From: Lachnospiraceae bacterium UBA1759
GTDB taxonomy: Bacteria; Bacillota; Clostridia; Lachnospirales; Lachnospiraceae
Direction of reading: 5' to 3'
Assembly (NCBI GenBank): GCA_002315555.1
Contig: DCHF01000030.1
Span: 67,785-73,971, forward strand
Length of the DNA: 6,187 nt
The translations under genes were made by a program, and so were the position numbers. Below are positions 3,309 through 6,187 of the stretch, piece by piece. Within the stretch, counting starts at the first letter, position 1; every line of letters begins with the position of its first letter. The notes beneath the pieces were generated by a model. It was not told where the DNA came from and searched no databases. It worked only from the letters and a program-made list of their open reading frames with translations.

Positions 3309-4799
3309 TCACTCTTCCTGCTGTAACAGTTTTGTTAGTTTCTCCTCAAAAGCAAAAATCTCGGACAGTTTCTTATCCAGCTGTTCAAAAATCTTTTCTT
3401 CAGACATTTCTTCTTCAACCTTGGAATGCTTGGTTGAAAATGGCGAACGCCACTGCCAATTCACCTTCTTCTGACGAGCTGGATAATGTTCATTGATTCT
3501 GTCACACATATCTCGAAGTTCATCCGGAATATCCTTGGAGCTGAGAGATAACTGAACATAGAATTCTTTACCGTCATTGTTTCTAATTTCATAGAAATAA
3601 TAATTTGGAGTACCCCAGCCACTCAATGAACTATCTGAATCCGGGAGAAGTGCAGACATTCCCTTTGTTTTAAAGCGAGTATAAGATTTCACACATTTAT
3701 CGGTCACAACTTCGATATCTCCGGATTCAGTTTTTTCTTTTGCCCAGGAGAGCAGAATTGCAGCCAAATCGGATGCCCGATCAGGTCTATTCTCGAAAAT
3801 CAAATCCAGTGCCTTCTGGTGTTTGGCATATATTTCTGCGCAGATCTGCGCCAATTTCTCATCACCCACAATATCCCTCCTGATTGTGTCTACATAATTC
3901 TGAATAAGAAGTTCCGCTTCCGGTAGTAACTTAACTTTCTTGCGAGCGTTCTCAACAATACTCAGCACATCCTGATATCCCATGGAACACCAGTTGTCTG
4001 TATCTGTAGATTCGCCACCATCTGGAGAAAGGTAAATATACATTTTCTTATAGTCAGGATAGGTTTCTTCAACGATTTTCCTGTATCTATTTAACTGATT
4101 GTCATGTTCGCCAGAGTCTATTTTGTTCTCTATACACAGAACAAATTTCTCATCAGAAGACACTGCAAGAACATCTATATGATGCCATTCACGCTGGACC
4201 AAGAATCCGTGACAGTCCATTAGTAATGTTGAAAAGACATCCGTGTCCTCAGAAAAATTAGTAACAACATACTGGATAAATCCACGCAGCACACTTTCTC
4301 CGAGCCCATGATTTTCGTTTGGATTCAGCAGCCAGGACAGCATATTGCTATGTCTGATTTCAACTCTGGATATCTTCAAAATATCAAACAAATTGAATTT
4401 ACTGGTCCATTCCGCCAATGGATCCAGACAATCAATATCAAGCAGGAATTCCTTCAATACAGTGGCGTCATCTTTTTCGTCTTCAATTGTTTCTGCAGAA
4501 AATATGAATGTACGGAATCTTCTTAAATTAGAAACATAGCCATTGATGAGAGAACTAACATTGCCGGTTGAATGCTCCGTCAATGCTTTCAACAGGGATT
4601 CTCTGGCTTCTTTTTCAAAGTCATCGGAAAGGACAACTCTCCAGAACTCCTCTTGGCTTACATTGTTCCATAAGTAAAATGTATCACCAGTAACCGTTCC
4701 TACTGTATTTCGTCCCAGCTCCAGGCTTTGAAGATAACTCTTATACTGCTTACGAATACTGCTATATGTAAGGCTTTTCGCATATTCAATATCCATCAT
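3309..4799 (-). CDS. PD-(D/E)XK nuclease-family protein, 496 aa
   Basis: This is very likely a DNA-targeting enzyme of the PD-(D/E)XK superfamily, closest in look to the PDDEXK_4 group. The signature EIRHSNMLSWLLNP lies at about residues 147-160. The catalytic core follows: Asp209 in HHIDVLAV, then Glu224-Asn-Lys226 in CIENKI, and Gln235 in HDNQLNRY. The active-site set D...ExK appears intact. The first 110 residues are helical and include a YLQSLELGRNTVG segment resembling SAM-like or recombinase core-binding modules, which may bind DNA; this is tentative. The C-terminal 170 residues are not recognised. The frame is open to 4832, but ATG 4799 has an AAAGGTGG SD (4815-4808) at 8 bases and starts 4 bases after the upstream stop, so I use it. 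In the operon it follows DUF4868 and two small genes. The likely role is an anti-phage or restriction-type effector. Without a visible methyltransferase it must be controlled in another way. Confidence 0.85.
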   Translation of the reverse strand: MMDIEYAKSLTYSSIRKQYKSYLQSLELGRNTVGTVTGDTFYLWNNVSQEEFWRVVLSDDFEKEARESLLKALTEHSTGNVSSLINGYVSNLRRFRTFIFSAETIEDEKDDATVLKEFLLDIDCLDPLAEWTSKFNLFDILKISRVEIRHSNMLSWLLNPNENHGLGESVLRGFIQYVVTNFSEDTDVFSTLLMDCHGFLVQREWHHIDVLAVSSDEKFVLCIENKIDSGEHDNQLNRYRKIVEETYPDYKKMYIYLSPDGGESTDTDNWCSMGYQDVLSIVENARKKVKLLPEAELLIQNYVDTIRRDIVGDEKLAQICAEIYAKHQKALDLIFENRPDRASDLAAILLSWAKEKTESGDIEVVTDKCVKSYTRFKTKGMSALLPDSDSSLSGWGTPNYYFYEIRNNDGKEFYVQLSLSSKDIPDELRDMCDRINEHYPARQKKVNWQWRSPFSTKHSKVEEEMSEEKIFEQLDKKLSEIFAFEEKLTKLLQQEE

Positions 4800-4803
4800 T
4801 ATC

Positions 4804-5190
4804 TCAACCACCTTTCTTATGGAAAAGATCATCTATTAGCGTATCAAAGAACATTGTCTCTGCTGCGCCTGTCCAGAAGGCTTCTTTATTGGCTTTCTTT
4901 TGCTTCCGGCGGGCAGCGCGTGTGTCAATCGTATCCTTTGCCATCTGTAGAACCTCCGGACTAACGGAAAACTCTATCAGATATACATCTTCGGCAGTGA
5001 AGCGGATCCCAGCATCACAGGCCATTCGAATCAATTTATCGGAGGCTCCTTGGTTATAGAGCCGGTTTGCAATATCTGCAATCTGGCTATGATCCCCGAC
5101 ATTCGATAATCTAGAGACATACTGCGCCCGCGTAGACTCAGACCATGTATCAAATTTTTCGTAATACTCGTCCCAAGTTAGCGGTCTCAT
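4804..5190 (-). CDS. Hypothetical protein, 128 aa, helical with a basic stretch
   Basis: I do not recognise this family. The product begins MRPLTWDEYYEKFDTWSEST and appears mostly helical. DKLIRMACDAGIRFTAEDVY (51-70) resembles a helical-repeat unit, a strongly basic stretch RAARRKQKKANK runs from 91 to 102, and the last 25 residues are aromatic and acidic before KKGG. An in-frame TTG at 5202 would extend it by four residues, but ATG 5190 has a GGAGG SD (5200-5196) 5 bases upstream that would lie inside the longer version, so ATG is preferred. It starts 15 bases after the 102-aa gene stop and ends 4 bases before the nuclease gene. Its last codons carry the nuclease SD, so the two are probably translated in a coupled way. 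No catalytic motif or membrane segment is seen. It may be an adaptor or immunity-type partner of the nuclease (inference). Confidence 0.8.
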   Translation of the reverse strand: MRPLTWDEYYEKFDTWSESTRAQYVSRLSNVGDHSQIADIANRLYNQGASDKLIRMACDAGIRFTAEDVYLIEFSVSPEVLQMAKDTIDTRAARRKQKKANKEAFWTGAAETMFFDTLIDDLFHKKGG

Positions 5191-5205
5191 AGTTGCCTCC
5201 AATGG

Positions 5206-5514
5206 TTATTTCAGCAGCTTCTTTGCCTGTTGTAGCAAGGCCTTATTGGAAGCCGCTGCAAACGGTTCCAGTTTTTCCAAATGACGGATTCTATCGGCCA
5301 TGATCTGCTGCCGTGATCTCTTTGTTTCCGGATTCTTTGTAGATAAAATGATATCCATGCTTTCGCGGATGATACGGACATCGTTCTGTACCAGGATATC
5401 GGTCATCTTACGCAGCTGTTCTTCGGTTTGAGCAGCATGATCCGGACTATTTTCTATAACGGTCTTCTGCCAGGAGAGAAGGTCGTTCTTTTTTCCAAAG
5501 CTAAATAATCCCAT
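5206..5514 (-). CDS. Hypothetical protein, 102 aa, helical
   Basis: I do not recognise this family. It starts with ATG 5514, two bases after the TAA stop of the DUF4868 gene, with a GGAG SD 7 bases upstream inside that gene's 3' end. The product starts MGLFSFGKKNDLLSW and is then almost entirely charged helix (for example EEQLRKMTDI, ADRIRHLEKLEPFA, LLQQAKKLLK), consistent with a small helical bundle or coiled-coil adaptor. The N-terminal FSFGKK resembles the FGFGKK start of the 86-aa protein at the operon end. No catalytic residues, signal peptide or membrane helix are evident. Its position between a KwaB-like gene and a nuclease makes a role in the same complex plausible but unproven. Confidence 0.8.
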   Translation of the reverse strand: MGLFSFGKKNDLLSWQKTVIENSPDHAAQTEEQLRKMTDILVQNDVRIIRESMDIILSTKNPETKRSRQQIMADRIRHLEKLEPFAAASNKALLQQAKKLLK

Positions 5515-5516
5515 GA

Positions 5517-6187
5517 TTATGCTCCGATACTTTCATCAGTTGGTTCCAGAATAGATTTTGAAGAACTATCATACTCCTGACCAGTTAATTCAGAACGCAC
5601 GATATCGTCATTAACCATCTTTATGAATGCCGCAGCATCTTTCTGTGAATCGATAACAATATGATCTCCCTCGAATTTGAACATGGTCTTATATCGCGAA
5701 TGATTCTTCAAACGCCCTACAAGAACGTCTTTTTCCATTTTCAGTACCGGTGAGTTCTTAGCCTTAAGCAATTTCTTTGCGTTAGTTAATCGACTCTTGT
5801 TCTCCAGTGCAATAAACTTCTCAAGCCCTGTAACTATGTCCATAGACCCAATAATCTCTATGGTTTTTTGTGCGCCAGCTCGTATGTACTGTTCAAAGCC
5901 AAAAAATCGCTGAAGTAGATCGATTTTAGCGGTAATTATGCTAGATCCAATGATAATTACATCTGCGCGGGAATCGATTTGGACAATATCGTTATCAAAT
6001 TCATCATAGGTATTCTTTACAAGGTAGGCAAAAATGTGCTTACTCCGGTCAATCCGAGAGACAGAATACACATGCTGATAAATCCATAAATAATTATCAT
6101 TCAGGTTGATGCGGAACAGGAATCCACACAAATCTTTTCTATCACTTTCGGAATAATAGTCTGCGCATTCTTCTGCTTGATCAAGAA
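5517..6187 (-). CDS. DUF4868 (KwaB-like) protein, 3' part; start beyond the right edge
   Basis: About 223 C-terminal residues are visible. The frame stays open through base 6187, so the gene continues off the window; a TTG at 6131 is only an internal codon. The sequence resembles the DUF4868 family, which includes KwaB of the Kiwa anti-phage system. The features are a strand-rich opening (LCGFLFRINLNDNYLWIYQH), then FDNDIVQIDSRADVIIIGSS followed by LLQRFFGFEQYI, then a helical middle. It ends with IKMVNDDIVRSELTGQEYDS, very like the usual C-terminal end of the family. KwaB proteins are about 300 residues, so roughly 80-90 residues are missing here. KwaB is reported to bind DNA and to act with membrane-bound KwaA; KwaA would be expected upstream, out of view. 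Downstream, a nuclease operon follows 2 bases after its stop. The family call rests on memory of the pattern. Confidence 0.75.
   Translation of the reverse strand, partial: LDQAEECADYYSESDRKDLCGFLFRINLNDNYLWIYQHVYSVSRIDRSKHIFAYLVKNTYDEFDNDIVQIDSRADVIIIGSSIITAKIDLLQRFFGFEQYIRAGAQKTIEIIGSMDIVTGLEKFIALENKSRLTNAKKLLKAKNSPVLKMEKDVLVGRLKNHSRYKTMFKFEGDHIVIDSQKDAAAFIKMVNDDIVRSELTGQEYDSSSKSILEPTDESIGA

Overview
The window looks like an accessory region of a low-to-mid GC Bacillota (Firmicutes) chromosome, probably a gut clostridial or erysipelotrichial lineage. This rests on strong AGGAGG-type ribosome binding sites, frequent rho-independent terminators, Xre-family regulators, a c-di-GMP-I riboswitch of clostridial type and an AfsR/BTAD-type regulator with a GAF-like front half. 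The genus cannot be fixed from the sequence. Every gene I can support lies on the minus strand, so the window reads right to left.

Right part (6187 to 3043): a compact five-gene operon. First is the 3' two-thirds of a DUF4868 gene, the family of the Kiwa anti-phage protein KwaB, whose start lies beyond the right edge. It is followed by a 102-aa protein, a 128-aa protein, a 496-aa PD-(D/E)XK nuclease-family protein and an 86-aa protein of split charge. Junctions are 2 nt apart, 15 nt apart, 4 nt apart and overlapping or nearly so, each with its own Shine-Dalgarno (SD) sequence. I read this as a candidate defence operon in which a KwaB-like protein is paired with a nuclease and three small unrecognised proteins. 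KwaA, if present, would lie off the right edge.

Middle (3042 to 799): a structured spacer with three consecutive hairpins is followed by a promoter and a small Xre regulator. Just after the regulator's stop codon lies a c-di-GMP-I (GEMM-I) aptamer with a downstream terminator. After that terminator come a 24-codon ORF with a strong SD, a region closed by an 8-bp stem, and a second terminator flanked by two mutually exclusive hairpins (a classical attenuator layout). This second terminator sits immediately before a GAF-like/BTAD transcriptional regulator. The regulator gene therefore appears to be under two consecutive RNA switches, the first sensing c-di-GMP.

Left part (798 to 1): a 60-bp imperfect inverted repeat buries the SD of a second Xre regulator. 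That gene is followed without gaps by a 41-aa basic protein and a 52-aa TTG-started protein. A strong SD then lies at the very left edge, so the next gene of the unit probably starts at base 1. This GC-richer cassette resembles regulatory modules of integrative conjugative elements, but no integrase, relaxase or attachment site is visible.

No rRNA, tRNA, CRISPR array, insertion sequence or replication origin was seen.
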